Positions 8,743 through 18,224 of a stretch of 47,726 nt of DNA are shown piece by piece (positions within the stretch are counted from its first letter, which is position 1; every line of letters starts with the position of its first letter). Under the pieces are notes generated by a model. The model did no database searches, had not been told where the DNA came from, and was given only the letters and a program-made list of their open reading frames with translations. The stretch lies in contig NZ_FPJO01000033.1 in assembly GCF_900119365.1 (NCBI RefSeq), forward strand, positions 1-47,726. The letters are read 5' to 3'. Made by a program: the position numbers and the translations under genes. Source of the DNA: Streptomyces atratus. Its GTDB lineage: Bacteria; Actinomycetota; Actinomycetes; Streptomycetales; Streptomycetaceae.

Positions 8743-8846
8743 TACGCCATACGGGTGAATTGCAAGCGGTCTCATTGCGAGATTATTCAGCCCTGTGGGA
8801 TAACCGTTTTGAATCCAACCGGTGGGCTGCCCTCCTCTCCGGGGAG
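8743..8846 (+). promoter_or_regulatory. Leader-like repeated element, copy 2
   Basis: TACGCCATACGGGTGA (8743-8758) differs from copy 1 at one base. After 58 nt comes AACCGGTGGGCTGCCC (8817-8832), identical to copy 1, then CTCTCCGGGGAG (8835-8846). It points toward the DUF5988/KS/PKS genes, the first of which starts 537 bp downstream. Confidence 0.55.
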
Positions 8847-8971
8847 TGCGGCAACCGACGATCCGCCGCACAACTGGCCAGCCAGTTGCGTGCAGCATCG
8901 AGATCGTTCGTCGCAATGAGCGCCCCCGGGCAAGGAAGCGGCGGCTCGCATCACCTCGCCAAAGGGGCGCC

Positions 8972-9220
8972 ATGCGAGTTCCCAGTGCTGTCCAAACCGT
9001 CATCAGGGCCTGTCCCCTGCCATCGGGGCCCGTTGTGATCCCGGCGGCGGTCCACGCCCGGACCCCCGCGCTGCGCCCTGAAACCGCGCCGGTCAATGCG
9101 GTCACGATGGCGCACGCTGCCGGCTTCGACCCCGTGGCGGCCACGTCGTTTCGTACGCGAGGCCGGTCGCCGGTACCGTCCGCGCCGCCTCCGGACCGGC
9201 TGCCGCACGATGGGGAGTGA
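8972..9220 (+). CDS. Possible 82-residue protein behind leader-like copy 2
   Basis: The ATG at 8972 has GGGG six bases upstream and lies in the same CCATGCGAG context that follows leader-like copy 1 (5290). The product (MRVPSAVQTVIRACPLPSG...) is Pro/Ala/Arg-rich and matches no family I know; its similarity to the copy-1 frame stops after a few codons. It could be a leader ORF or chance. The interval to 9383 also holds a small frame (9210-9305) ending RKHFQLY, equally unassigned. Confidence 0.2.
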   Translation: MRVPSAVQTVIRACPLPSGPVVIPAAVHARTPALRPETAPVNAVTMAHAAGFDPVAATSFRTRGRSPVPSAPPPDRLPHDGE

Positions 9221-9382
9221 TGCGCCGCACATGGGATTCCTGGACCAGTTGCGCGGCATGGTGACACTCACCGTTCTGTGGCGGAAGCATTTCCAGCTGT
9301 ACTGAGGGCGGCGTGGCAGAAAGCAATCGAGCCATCGTATCCGCTGATCACTCAGCGCTGATTCTTCCGACTGGAGAGCGCT

Positions 9383-9592
9383 ATGCCTCAATCGATTCGT
9401 GTAATGCTCAGCGGAGGGCCGGAGGGCTCTCCGTCGACCTGGGAAGTGAAATCACTGGAAACTGAAACAAGAGTGACTGTTCCCCACTGGAACGGTTATG
9501 AGCATTTTGAGTTCGCGGATCACTGTGCCGAACTCGATGGTGAAATGCTTCCGGTCTATCGATGGATCTACCGCACATACATCGCCGAATAG
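9383..9592 (+). CDS. DUF5988-like small protein
   Basis: A 69-residue protein from the ATG at 9383, with GGAGAG five bases upstream. The core VPHWNGYEHFEFADHCAELDGEMLPVYRWIYRTYIAE matches what I recall of the DUF5988 family: a short protein with a central GYEHF and a terminal PVYRWxYRTxIAE. Members turn up in actinobacterial NRPS and PKS clusters, and their function is unknown. It lies 93 bp upstream of the ribosome site region of the KS gene in the same direction, so it is probably the first gene of the PKS operon. Confidence 0.75.
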   Translation: MPQSIRVMLSGGPEGSPSTWEVKSLETETRVTVPHWNGYEHFEFADHCAELDGEMLPVYRWIYRTYIAE

Positions 9593-9685
9593 ATCCCTGC
9601 TCGAATCCGGCCGCTGCGGAATCTCTTCCTCAGTAGCACAGCCGATTACCCGCGGGGGCTACCAACTGATCCGGAGGGGATCAAC

Positions 9686-9721
9686 ATGACGAATTCTCTG
9701 TTGCACGTAGGTGTGTCGTGA
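9686..9721 (+). CDS. 11-codon ORF translationally coupled to the ketosynthase
   Basis: The ATG at 9686 follows GGAGGGG at seven bases, the best ribosome site in this operon. It encodes MTNSLLHVGVS and its TGA (9719-9721) overlaps the GTG start of the ketosynthase (9718) as GTGA. The ketosynthase has no ribosome site of its own at that GTG, so ribosomes probably load at 9686, terminate and restart. A lost frame connection between the two is the alternative. Confidence 0.5.
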   Translation: MTNSLLHVGVS

Positions 9722-11052
9722 GCGGGGCGGCCCCCCTCACGGGAGGCGGCCGGCACGCGCGGGATGCCGTGGTCACCGGTATCGGCTTCTGCCTTCCCGG
9801 CGACGGGCGACCCGTCTTCACCGCGGACGACCTGTGGAACATCGCCTCCCGAGGGGCCTCCTGCCTCATGCAGAGCAACGCCTACTACGGCTCGGTAGAC
9901 CTCTCGGACGCAATGTTCGACGAACTCCTCCCCGATGTCGCCCCCTTCTTCTCACGCCACTACACCGCAGCGCACCGGTTCGGCCTGGTGTCCATGGCGC
10001 AGGCATGCTCGGACGCCGAGCTGGATCCCTACTCGGGCGACCTGGCCGACGCGGCGATCCTGGCCGGACGCGGTGGCATCGACGCGAACATCGACAGCTA
10101 CCTCGCCGTGCTGCGAGCCGATCCCGAGACCATTCGCGTGACGGAGGCGATGGAACTGTTCGTCGCGGCAGAACAGGCCGTCACTCCCTCCGACGTTGCC
10201 CTGGTCCAAGGCGCACTGACCCGATCGAAGGGCCCCAACTTCACGGTCTCGTGCGGCTGCGCGTCATCCGCGGTGCAGATCGGCAATGCCCGACGCCTGA
10301 TCGCCGACGGCGAGGTCGACATCGCCGTCGTGACCGGCGTCGACATCTTCAGCGTCAAACTGATCCGTAACATCCAGCGCCTGCTGCAGGGCGCGCAGAA
10401 GACGTACGAGATCATCCGGTCCGACGACATGCCCGCGCTTCTGCCGTCCTTCGACTCCCTCATGCGCCCCTACGACCGGCGTGCCGACTGCATCAACCAC
10501 GGCGAGGGGTCAGTGACCGTCATCATGGAAAGCCGCGAACACGCCACCCGGCGCGGGGCCCACCTGTACGGGCAGGTGCTCGCCCAGGCCACGACCCGCG
10601 ACGGGCTGACCAACCCTCTGGCTTCCGACGAGACGGGCCGCGAACTGGTGTCCGCCGTCCGCCGATGTCTCGCAGACCGCTGGGAGATCGGCCAGGTGCC
10701 CTACGTCCACGGTGGCAGCGACGGCAACGTGGTGGTCACCGCCTTCGAGGCGAACGCGATCAAGGAACTGTACGGCTCCGCCGCCCCGGACCTGCTGATG
10801 ACGTCTCAGGAAGGCTGCTTCGGCCACAACGGCGCGCCCGCGGGCTGTCTCGGCGTCGCTCTTACCCTGCTCATGATGGAGCGCGGCGAGGTATGTCCAA
10901 CCACGAACTGTGAGCAGCCGGCAGACAACCTCACCTTCGACCCCGTTCCCGGCGTGCGCACCCGGCCTCTCGACTTCGACTACGCGCTGAGTTTCAACTA
11001 CCAGGTCGGCGGGGTGAAGAGCGCGATTCTTCTGGGAAGCCCCGACGTCTGA
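9718..11052 (+). CDS. Stand-alone beta-ketoacyl synthase
   Basis: A 444-residue thiolase-fold condensing enzyme. The nucleophile region is FTVSCGCASSAVQIG with Cys181 as the likely active residue. The first His is in HGGSDGN (His331), replacing the usual HGTGT, and the second in GHNGAPAG (His370). Spacings of 150 and 39 residues suit a Cys-His-His KS. The C-terminus LSFNYQVGGVKSAILLG replaces the usual NSFGFGG loop. It is therefore a divergent KS, closer to discrete FabF/HglD-type enzymes than to the modular KS next door. It probably condenses, primes or edits chains with the following PKS. The GTG start is coupled to the preceding 11-codon ORF. The gap to the PKS is 136 bp. Confidence 0.85.
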   Translation: MSGAAPLTGGGRHARDAVVTGIGFCLPGDGRPVFTADDLWNIASRGASCLMQSNAYYGSVDLSDAMFDELLPDVAPFFSRHYTAAHRFGLVSMAQACSDAELDPYSGDLADAAILAGRGGIDANIDSYLAVLRADPETIRVTEAMELFVAAEQAVTPSDVALVQGALTRSKGPNFTVSCGCASSAVQIGNARRLIADGEVDIAVVTGVDIFSVKLIRNIQRLLQGAQKTYEIIRSDDMPALLPSFDSLMRPYDRRADCINHGEGSVTVIMESREHATRRGAHLYGQVLAQATTRDGLTNPLASDETGRELVSAVRRCLADRWEIGQVPYVHGGSDGNVVVTAFEANAIKELYGSAAPDLLMTSQEGCFGHNGAPAGCLGVALTLLMMERGEVCPTTNCEQPADNLTFDPVPGVRTRPLDFDYALSFNYQVGGVKSAILLGSPDV

Positions 11053-11188
11053 GGCCCGCCCCGGTAACCCTCAGCCCTCCACGGCACCCGGTCCGACCCC
11101 TGCCCGTGCGCGTTGCGAGCCCGGATGAGCCGTCAGCAGAGCGGGAGCTCAGCGCTTCCTTGCGCAGTCAATCGATAAGGAGAACCCC

Positions 11189-14100
11189 GTGGGTCGACAC
11201 AGGCACCCCTCGAACAAGGCAACGGACCCCATCGCTGTGATTGGCATGGGCTGCAGGCTTCCTGGCGATATCGACTCACCCGCAGCCCTGTGGCAGCTGC
11301 TCACCGAGGGGCAAGAGGCGGTCGGGAATCCGCCGCCGGGACGCGAGACGCTCTGGGCACAACACGGCGCCGAGCGAACCCCCGGCGAGCCCACACCTTC
11401 TCAGCAGGGCGGCTACCTGAATGACGTGTCCGGTTTCGACGCGGACTTCTTCGGTGTCTCCGGCCGAGAGGCGGACGTACTCGATCCCCAACACCGGCTG
11501 CTGCTGGAGGTGGCCTGGGAGGCGTTGGAGCACGCCGGATTGCCACCGGATCGATTGACCGGCTCGCCGACAGGGGTCTTCACCGGTCTCAGCTACAACG
11601 ACTACATGGATCAGCTCGCCGGACAGCCCCAAGAACTCGAGGGCTCCATTCTGACGAACGGGCACTGCGTCGCCGCAGGCCGTATCTCCTACCTCCTGGG
11701 CCTGCACGGCCCCTGCGTCGCCCTCGACACGGCCTGCTCGTCCTCGCTCGTCGCGTTCCACCTGGCCTGCCGGGCGCTGCTTCAGAACGAATGCGATCTC
11801 GCCCTCGCCGCCGGCGTCACACTCATGCTCCGCCCCAGGACAACCCTGTCCTTTGCCCGGATGGGAATGCTGTCGCCCACAGGGCGCTGCCACACCTTCG
11901 ACGCAGCCGCGGACGGCTTCGTCCGAGGTGAAGGCTGCGGCGCGGTCGTACTCAAACGTCTGGCCGATGCCGAACGGGACGGCGACCGCGTCCTCGCCGT
12001 CGTCCGCGGGTCCGCCGTGAACCAGGACGGCAGGTCCGACGGCCTGGCCGCGCCCTCTCCCACCGCCCAGCAGGCCCTGTTCCAGCAAGCACTCACAAAC
12101 GCCGGGATCGACCCGCAGGACATGGGGATGATCGAGGCTCACGGAACGGGAACCCCGCTCGGTGACCCGATCGAGTTCGCCAGCCTGGCGCAGGTGTACG
12201 GCACCGGCCACGGCCGGTGCGCTCTGGGTTCCGTCAAGACCAACCTCGGCCACCTGGAGCCCGCCGCCGGGGTCACCGGACTGATCAAGACCGTCCTGTG
12301 CCTCCAACACGGGCTCATCCCCCCCAACGTGAACTTCACCCGCTGGAATCCCGCCATTGCCGCGGACAAGACACGCTTCTTCGTACCCACCGAGCTGACT
12401 CCGTGGCCCGTACAGGCGCCGACGAGGCTGGCCGCGGTCTCCTCCTTCGGATTCTCCGGCACCAATGCCCACGTCATCCTGGAACAACCGCCCCAGGACA
12501 GCCGAACGGCCCTGTCACGCCGACGACAGACCCCTCCTGCCGCATCCGAAGTGGTCCTGGTTCCGGCCGGATCCCCCGCCGTACTACCGGCCGCGGCACT
12601 GCGTCTGGCCGACTGGCTGGAGAGCGACGGCGCGAAGGTACCGCTGAGCGACGTCGCGCACACCTTGGCCCTGCGACGCAGCGCAGGGCGGGGACGTCTC
12701 GGAGTCGTGGCCCGTTCGACGCGCGACGCGGTCGGCGCACTGAGGTCGTTCGCAGCGGGCCGGGCTCACCCGGCCGTGGTGACGGGGCCGACGAGCATCA
12801 CCGCCTCCCGGCAGCCCGTATGGGTGTTCTCCGGGCAGGGCTCGCAGTGGCCGGGCATGGGACGGGGACTGCTGCAGCAGGAACCGGCTTTCGCAGCGGC
12901 CCTGACCGAAGTCGACGCTCACATCTTCGCCGAGGCCGCGTTCTCCGTACTGGACGTGGTGCACGCCGGTGAACCGGTGACGGAGTGTTCCAAAGTGCAG
13001 CCCGTGCTGTTCGCCCTGCAGATCGCGCTGGCCGCCACCTGGCGCGCCCATGGAGTCGAGCCGGCCGGTGTCATCGGCCACTCCATGGGAGAAGTCGCGG
13101 CCGCTGTCGTGGCCGGGGCCCTGTCGCTGAAGGACGGCGCCAAGGTGATCTGCCGGCGCTCCGCGCTGCTCACCAGGATCTCTGGAGCCGGTGCCATGGC
13201 AACCGTAGGACTGGACCGGGCCGCGGTGGAGGCCGAACTCGCCGCGAGCAATGCCGAGTCAGTCTCTGTGGCGGTCCTTGCCGCGCCGAACTCCACCGTC
13301 GTGGCTGGCGACCCCACCCAGGTCGCAAGGCTCGTCGCCGGCTGGAAGGACCGCGGTATCCCGGCACTGACCGTGGCGGTGGACGTCGCCTCCCACAGTC
13401 CTCAGGTGGACCCGCTGCTCACAGAACTTCTCACCAGCCTTGGCGACCTGACTCCTCAGCGCCCCAGGATCCCCTTCTACTCCACCGTGCTGAAGGACCC
13501 GCACGAGGTGCCGGCCTTCGACGCCGCCTACTGGTGCGCCAACCTGCGCAACCCGGTGCGCTTCTGCCCGGCGGTGGCCACGGCCGCCGCGGACCGCAAC
13601 CTGGTGTATCTCGAGGTCTCCCCGCACCCAGTGGTCACACACGCCGTCGCGGAGAGCCTGCAAGACCTGACCGGCGAACCGGTCGTGCTGCCCACGCTAC
13701 GCCGCGGAGAGGACGAACCCACCACGTTCCGCACCCAGCTCGCGGCCTTGCACTGCGCCGGTGTGAACGTCGACTGGTCGCCGCTGTACGCGCGGGGCGA
13801 CCTCGCTGACGTCCCCACCATTACCTTCGACCGCAAGCACCACTGGGTGGAAGCCGCCCGGCCGGCCACCCCCGCCGAGCAGCGCGCCGCGCGCTCGGCC
13901 GTCGCCCTGCCGGGCAGCCACACCGAGGTACCCGGCGAGCAGGTGCGCCACTGCTGGCAGGGGGACGCCGGAACCACGGGGCTGCCTTGGCTGACCGACC
14001 ACCGAGTGCACGGAACCCCGGTACTGCCCGGTGCCGCCCACTACGCCATCGCACTGACCACCGCCTGCGAGGTGTTCGACGCCACCCCCGCCGACGTAGA

Positions 14101-17100
14101 GATCACCGATGTCTCATTCCGGGAGCTGCTGCGTCTGACCGAGCACACCGACCTCAGCACGACCGTCACCATGACCGCCCCGGACCACGCCACATGCGAG
14201 ATCTTCGGACGCGGTGATGACGGCCAGTGGGTGACGTACGCCTCAGCCGTGCTGCGCCGTCTCTCCCGGCCCACGCGCACCCACACCGCGTCCGTCGCCA
14301 CCTTGGCACGGAGGCACTCGGTCACCGACGATCCCGCAGCTCTCTACACAAGACTCCGCTCCCGGGGACTGGAACACGGTCCGGCGTTCACCGGCATCAC
14401 GGATCTGCACGTCGCCCGCAGCCGAGACAGTTTCTGGGCCCGTGTCGTTGTCCCGGAGCCCGCGCGGACCGGAGACCTTTCCTTGCGGGTTCACCCTGTC
14501 CTCGTCGACCTCTGCCTGCAACTCCTGGTCGCAGGGCCCGTCGAGGACATCGGCCAGGGGCTGATCCTTCCCGTCCAGATGGGGGCAGTACGGATTCTGG
14601 GGGATCCCGCGACCGCTGTGTACTGCCACGCCCGGATCGTTGAGGCCACAGCCGACAGCGTCATGGGACATGCCCGTCTGCTGAACGAGACAGGCAATCC
14701 GGTTATGGCCATCGACGGAGTGAAGTTTGCACGCCGAAGCACTCGGAAGGCCGACCAGGTCGACCAGTGGTTCCTGGAGGCCGGCTGGCATCCGGTCCCA
14801 CGTCCACAGGCCACCTCGCAGCCGGCGCCCGGAAAATGGCTCGTCATCGGGGAGGGCCAAGGAGACGCCGAGGCACTGGCCACCACCCTGCGCGAGGCCG
14901 GGGCTCAGGCCGAGGCGTGGGAAACCCCGCTGCGGGATGAGCGGCTCGGAACGTTCGCTGAATCCGTCAGTACACACCTGGAGGCCATCGCGTCCCCCGC
15001 GCGCGCCGTCGTGATGCTGTGCGGCACATCGCCCACCATCACGGACGATCCCACTGTGGGTGCGCAGCGGCGTGCCCGACGAATCCTCGCTACTGCCCAG
15101 GCAGCCGCCCGCAGTTCCACCCCTCCTCGCCTGTACGCCGTCACCCGGGCCGCCCGCGCGGTAGCGGCCGACGAGACCGTGGATCTTGAGCAAAGTGCCC
15201 TGCGCGGCGTGATCCGCGTCCTGGCGTTCGAACACCCGCACATGCGCGCCACCCTGGTGGACACGGACCACGGCGACCCAGGCCTGCGGAGCCTGGCCGA
15301 GGAACTGCTCGCCGATGGCCACGAAGACGAAATCGCCCTACGAGGCACCACCCGGTACATCGCCCGTCTCGATCACGCCCCCCTTGCCGCCTCCGAACAG
15401 GTCACGGCGGCCACCCGAACTGTGCGCTACGGGGTGGACGGATTCCGCCTCCGGGCGGGACGGCTCGGGGATCTCGGCAGTCTGGAACTCGCCGCGACCG
15501 GGCGGCGGACTCCAGGACCGGGCGAAGTAGAGCTGTGCGTCCAGGCAGCGGGCCTCAACTTCCGCGACGTACTCACGGCTATGGGCCTCCTGCCCGGCGA
15601 GCAGGACATCCGGTACCGGATCGGCTTCGAGTGCGCAGGCGTGGTGACCGAGGTCGGGCCTGGCGTCGAGCACCTACGCGTCGGCGACCCGGTGCTCGCC
15701 GTTCACCTCGAAGGCGGCGCCTTCGCCTCGTTCGTCACTGTGCCCGCGACCGTGGTGGCCCCGATTCCGGCCATGCTCGATCCTGTCGCCGCGGCAGGAG
15801 TGCCCACGGCCTTCCTCACTGCCTGGTACGCGTTGCGCCACGTCGCCCGGCTGCGCGCCGGAGAACGCGTCCTGATCCATTCGGCCAGCGGGGGCACCGG
15901 TCTGGCGGCGGTCGCCGTCGCCAAGCTGCTCGGCGCCGAGGTGCTGGCCACAGCCGGCAACGAAGAGAAGCGACGATACCTACGCGGCAGCGGGATCAGC
16001 CGGGTGATGGACTCCCGATCCCTGGACTTCGCTGAGCAGACCCGCAACGCCACCCACGGCCAGGGCGTCGATGTCGTCCTCAACTCGCTCTCCGGTGCGG
16101 CAGTCCGCGCAGGACTGGAGACGCTTCGGCCCTTCGGCCGTTTCGTCGAACTGGGAGTGCGCGACATCCTGGCCGACGCCCCTGTCGGGCTGGCCCCGTT
16201 CCGGCACAACATCACCTTGAGCACCGTTGATCTCATCGAACTCCAGCGGACCCGCCCCGACATGTTCGCGACCGTGCTGCGTGAGGTCGTCACCGAGTTC
16301 ACCGAAGGCCGTCTCAAGCCGCTGCTCTGCACCCCGTATCCGCTCGCCGAAGCCACCGACGCCTTCCGGCTGATGGCCAGCGCCCGCCACATCGGCAAGC
16401 TGGTCCTGACCATCCCGAACCGAGGGAAGACCACTGCGGTCCTTCCCGAGGGACCGCCTGTCGTTCACACGGATGGCGCCTACATCGTGACCGGCGGCCT
16501 GCGCGGACTCGGCCTGGCAACCGCGCACTGGCTGGCCGAACAGGGCGCGAGTCACATCGTCCTCAACGGCCGCACACCTCCCTCCCTTGCCGCCGCGCGC
16601 GCGATCACGAAGCTGTCCGCCGGCGGCACCCGGATCACTGTCGTTCTGAGCGACATCGCCAAACCTGGTACCGCGGAACGCCTGGTGGCCACCGCCACCG
16701 AAGACCGGACACCCCTACGCGGTGTCATCCACTGTGCCATGGTCCTCGAGGACGCCGCGATCACCAACATCCGAGACCCCCAGCTGAAGCGCGTATGGAA
16801 CCCCAAGGTCACCGGCGCGTGGAAACTGCACAATGCCACCGCAGCGCACACACTGGACTGGTTTGTCGTCTTCTCCTCCATGGCCTCCCTGCTGGGCAAC
16901 CCCGGGCAGGGCGTGTACGCAGCCGCCAACTCCTGGCTCGACGCCTTCGCCGCATGGCGGAGCCGCGCAGGCATGCCCACGCTCGCCGTCAACTGGGGGC
17001 CATGGGGCGAGACCGGTGTCGCAACCGACTTCAGCAGCCGGGGCTACGAGACGATCCCGACCGACAAGGGATTGCTGGCGCTCCACTCGCTCCTGGCACA

Positions 17101-17548
17101 CGGACGCGTCCAGACCGGGGTGATTCCCGGGAAGCCGAGCACCTGGATTCCCCTCACCGGACGGCAGTCCTCGTTCTTCAGCCTCCTCTCCCCGGACGAC
17201 GAACACTCGGTAGACGCGCCGGAGGATTCCCGCGACATCCGGAGCCGTCTCCAGGGCCTCGCGCCAGGTATCGCCCGGCGCGAGGCCCTCGAGACCTACA
17301 TGGCCGAGCACATTCGCGGAGTTCTCCGGCTGGGCAGCACCACTCTTGACCCGCAGACCCCTCTGAAGGCCCTGGGTTTCGATTCACTGTTGTCCATGGA
17401 ACTACGGGTCCGTCTGGAATCAGACCTCGGGGTCGAGCTCGCCAACAACTTTGTCTGGCAGCATCCGACGCTGTCGGCACTGGCCACAGGCCTCGCCGAG
17501 TGCATGGGCCTGGAACTGCAGAGCACCGATCCTTACCGGAACGTGTGA
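11189..17548 (+). CDS. Fully reducing type I PKS, KS-AT-DH-ER-KR-ACP
   Basis: 2119 residues; GTG start with AAGGAG seven bases upstream. KS (about 12-430): Cys183 in DTACSSS, His318 in EAHGTGT, His355 in NLGH. AT (about 545-870): Ser632 in GHSMGE; the specificity motif at 733-736 is VASH, closer to methylmalonyl YASH than malonyl HAFH, so the extender is uncertain. DH (about 915-1190): His938 in HxxxGxxxxP, Asp1107 in DxxxQ. ER (about 1413-1743): HSASGGTG. KR (about 1765-1990): GGLRGLG, Tyr1910 in GVYAAAN, and LED near the B-type LDD position. ACP: Ser2066 in GFDSL. Every catalytic motif is present, so each cycle should give a saturated chain, as in Mas-type or heterocyst-glycolipid-type synthases. 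There is no loading module and no thioesterase. The partner KS and DUF5988 genes are upstream. Confidence 0.95.
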   Translation: MGRHRHPSNKATDPIAVIGMGCRLPGDIDSPAALWQLLTEGQEAVGNPPPGRETLWAQHGAERTPGEPTPSQQGGYLNDVSGFDADFFGVSGREADVLDPQHRLLLEVAWEALEHAGLPPDRLTGSPTGVFTGLSYNDYMDQLAGQPQELEGSILTNGHCVAAGRISYLLGLHGPCVALDTACSSSLVAFHLACRALLQNECDLALAAGVTLMLRPRTTLSFARMGMLSPTGRCHTFDAAADGFVRGEGCGAVVLKRLADAERDGDRVLAVVRGSAVNQDGRSDGLAAPSPTAQQALFQQALTNAGIDPQDMGMIEAHGTGTPLGDPIEFASLAQVYGTGHGRCALGSVKTNLGHLEPAAGVTGLIKTVLCLQHGLIPPNVNFTRWNPAIAADKTRFFVPTELTPWPVQAPTRLAAVSSFGFSGTNAHVILEQPPQDSRTALSRRRQTPPAASEVVLVPAGSPAVLPAAALRLADWLESDGAKVPLSDVAHTLALRRSAGRGRLGVVARSTRDAVGALRSFAAGRAHPAVVTGPTSITASRQPVWVFSGQGSQWPGMGRGLLQQEPAFAAALTEVDAHIFAEAAFSVLDVVHAGEPVTECSKVQPVLFALQIALAATWRAHGVEPAGVIGHSMGEVAAAVVAGALSLKDGAKVICRRSALLTRISGAGAMATVGLDRAAVEAELAASNAESVSVAVLAAPNSTVVAGDPTQVARLVAGWKDRGIPALTVAVDVASHSPQVDPLLTELLTSLGDLTPQRPRIPFYSTVLKDPHEVPAFDAAYWCANLRNPVRFCPAVATAAADRNLVYLEVSPHPVVTHAVAESLQDLTGEPVVLPTLRRGEDEPTTFRTQLAALHCAGVNVDWSPLYARGDLADVPTITFDRKHHWVEAARPATPAEQRAARSAVALPGSHTEVPGEQVRHCWQGDAGTTGLPWLTDHRVHGTPVLPGAAHYAIALTTACEVFDATPADVEITDVSFRELLRLTEHTDLSTTVTMTAPDHATCEIFGRGDDGQWVTYASAVLRRLSRPTRTHTASVATLARRHSVTDDPAALYTRLRSRGLEHGPAFTGITDLHVARSRDSFWARVVVPEPARTGDLSLRVHPVLVDLCLQLLVAGPVEDIGQGLILPVQMGAVRILGDPATAVYCHARIVEATADSVMGHARLLNETGNPVMAIDGVKFARRSTRKADQVDQWFLEAGWHPVPRPQATSQPAPGKWLVIGEGQGDAEALATTLREAGAQAEAWETPLRDERLGTFAESVSTHLEAIASPARAVVMLCGTSPTITDDPTVGAQRRARRILATAQAAARSSTPPRLYAVTRAARAVAADETVDLEQSALRGVIRVLAFEHPHMRATLVDTDHGDPGLRSLAEELLADGHEDEIALRGTTRYIARLDHAPLAASEQVTAATRTVRYGVDGFRLRAGRLGDLGSLELAATGRRTPGPGEVELCVQAAGLNFRDVLTAMGLLPGEQDIRYRIGFECAGVVTEVGPGVEHLRVGDPVLAVHLEGGAFASFVTVPATVVAPIPAMLDPVAAAGVPTAFLTAWYALRHVARLRAGERVLIHSASGGTGLAAVAVAKLLGAEVLATAGNEEKRRYLRGSGISRVMDSRSLDFAEQTRNATHGQGVDVVLNSLSGAAVRAGLETLRPFGRFVELGVRDILADAPVGLAPFRHNITLSTVDLIELQRTRPDMFATVLREVVTEFTEGRLKPLLCTPYPLAEATDAFRLMASARHIGKLVLTIPNRGKTTAVLPEGPPVVHTDGAYIVTGGLRGLGLATAHWLAEQGASHIVLNGRTPPSLAAARAITKLSAGGTRITVVLSDIAKPGTAERLVATATEDRTPLRGVIHCAMVLEDAAITNIRDPQLKRVWNPKVTGAWKLHNATAAHTLDWFVVFSSMASLLGNPGQGVYAAANSWLDAFAAWRSRAGMPTLAVNWGPWGETGVATDFSSRGYETIPTDKGLLALHSLLAHGRVQTGVIPGKPSTWIPLTGRQSSFFSLLSPDDEHSVDAPEDSRDIRSRLQGLAPGIARREALETYMAEHIRGVLRLGSTTLDPQTPLKALGFDSLLSMELRVRLESDLGVELANNFVWQHPTLSALATGLAECMGLELQSTDPYRNV

Positions 17549-17630
17549 CGCAGCAGCACTGACAAGCGGCCGCCCTACCTGAAGATCCGGGTTCGGCGGC
17601 TGCCCCTGGATGGCTGACCGCCGACATGGC

Positions 17631-17671
17631 GGTTGGCCCCGCGTACGTGCGAAGTGACCGCGGGGCCAACC
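17631..17671. terminator. Strong terminator after the PKS gene
   Basis: GGTTGGCCCCGCG (17631-17643) and its exact complement (17659-17671) flank a 15-nt loop, 83 bp beyond the PKS stop. A weaker stem (GCGGCCGCC at 17566-17574 with GGCGGCTGC at 17595-17603) precedes it, so the operon has a tandem terminator. Confidence 0.8.
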
Positions 17672-17813
17672 AGGGAGAGCACCGTCCTGTCAGGGCACCC
17701 ACACCGACCGAAAACGTCGGCACCGTACCCGCGAGCGGTGAGCAGGAGCTGGATCGCGGCGACGGTCTCGCTTTCGGCACCGGATCTGGCGAGGGGCCAG
17801 GCTCGGGCGCCGG

Positions 17814-18158
17814 TTACCGGTGTCTCCGGCGGTGCGGGAGGCTGGGTCTGCGCCGGAGGAGTGCCGCGTTGTCGGCATCATCCATGTACTGGGCTTTGTT
17901 GCCGGTGCCGGTGCCTTCGCCGTGCGAGGAGCAGGTGGTCGCCGCGCAGTCGTCGAAGGTCGGCGTGGCACCGGCGGCTGTGCGCTGTCGGCGCGGCCAT
18001 GGGCGTTCCGGTAGGCCGAGGCGGTCGGGGTGGCGACGGCGACGATGGCGACTTCCATCCGCCAGTGGGTGCCGACCCAGCCGGCTGAGCAGCCGCCGGA
18101 GCGCTCCGGCAGGGCGGCGCTCCGGGGCGGCGCGGTGCGAAGTCCGCGTGGCGGCCAT
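17814..18158 (-). CDS. Hypothetical Arg-rich protein, possibly frameshifted secreted protein
   Basis: The ATG at 18158 follows TTGGAGA at a good distance, which is the main reason for listing it. The 114-residue product starts MAATRTSHRAAPERRPAGALRRLL and then becomes very Arg/His-rich, before TFDDCAATTCSSHGEGTGTGNKAQYMDDADNAALL. In the neighbouring frame the middle reads MEVAIVAVATPTASAY, which is more like a hydrophobic signal segment. A secreted protein with two indels is therefore possible. No family is recognised. Confidence 0.25.
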   Translation of the reverse strand: MAATRTSHRAAPERRPAGALRRLLSRLGRHPLADGSRHRRRRHPDRLGLPERPWPRRQRTAAGATPTFDDCAATTCSSHGEGTGTGNKAQYMDDADNAALLRRRPSLPHRRRHR

Positions 18159-18224
18159 GGTCTTCTCCAAGGAGAACTAGGGGTGGTGCGGTCGGCGGGA
18201 GGGGCGGACGCCTGCCGCAGGGCC

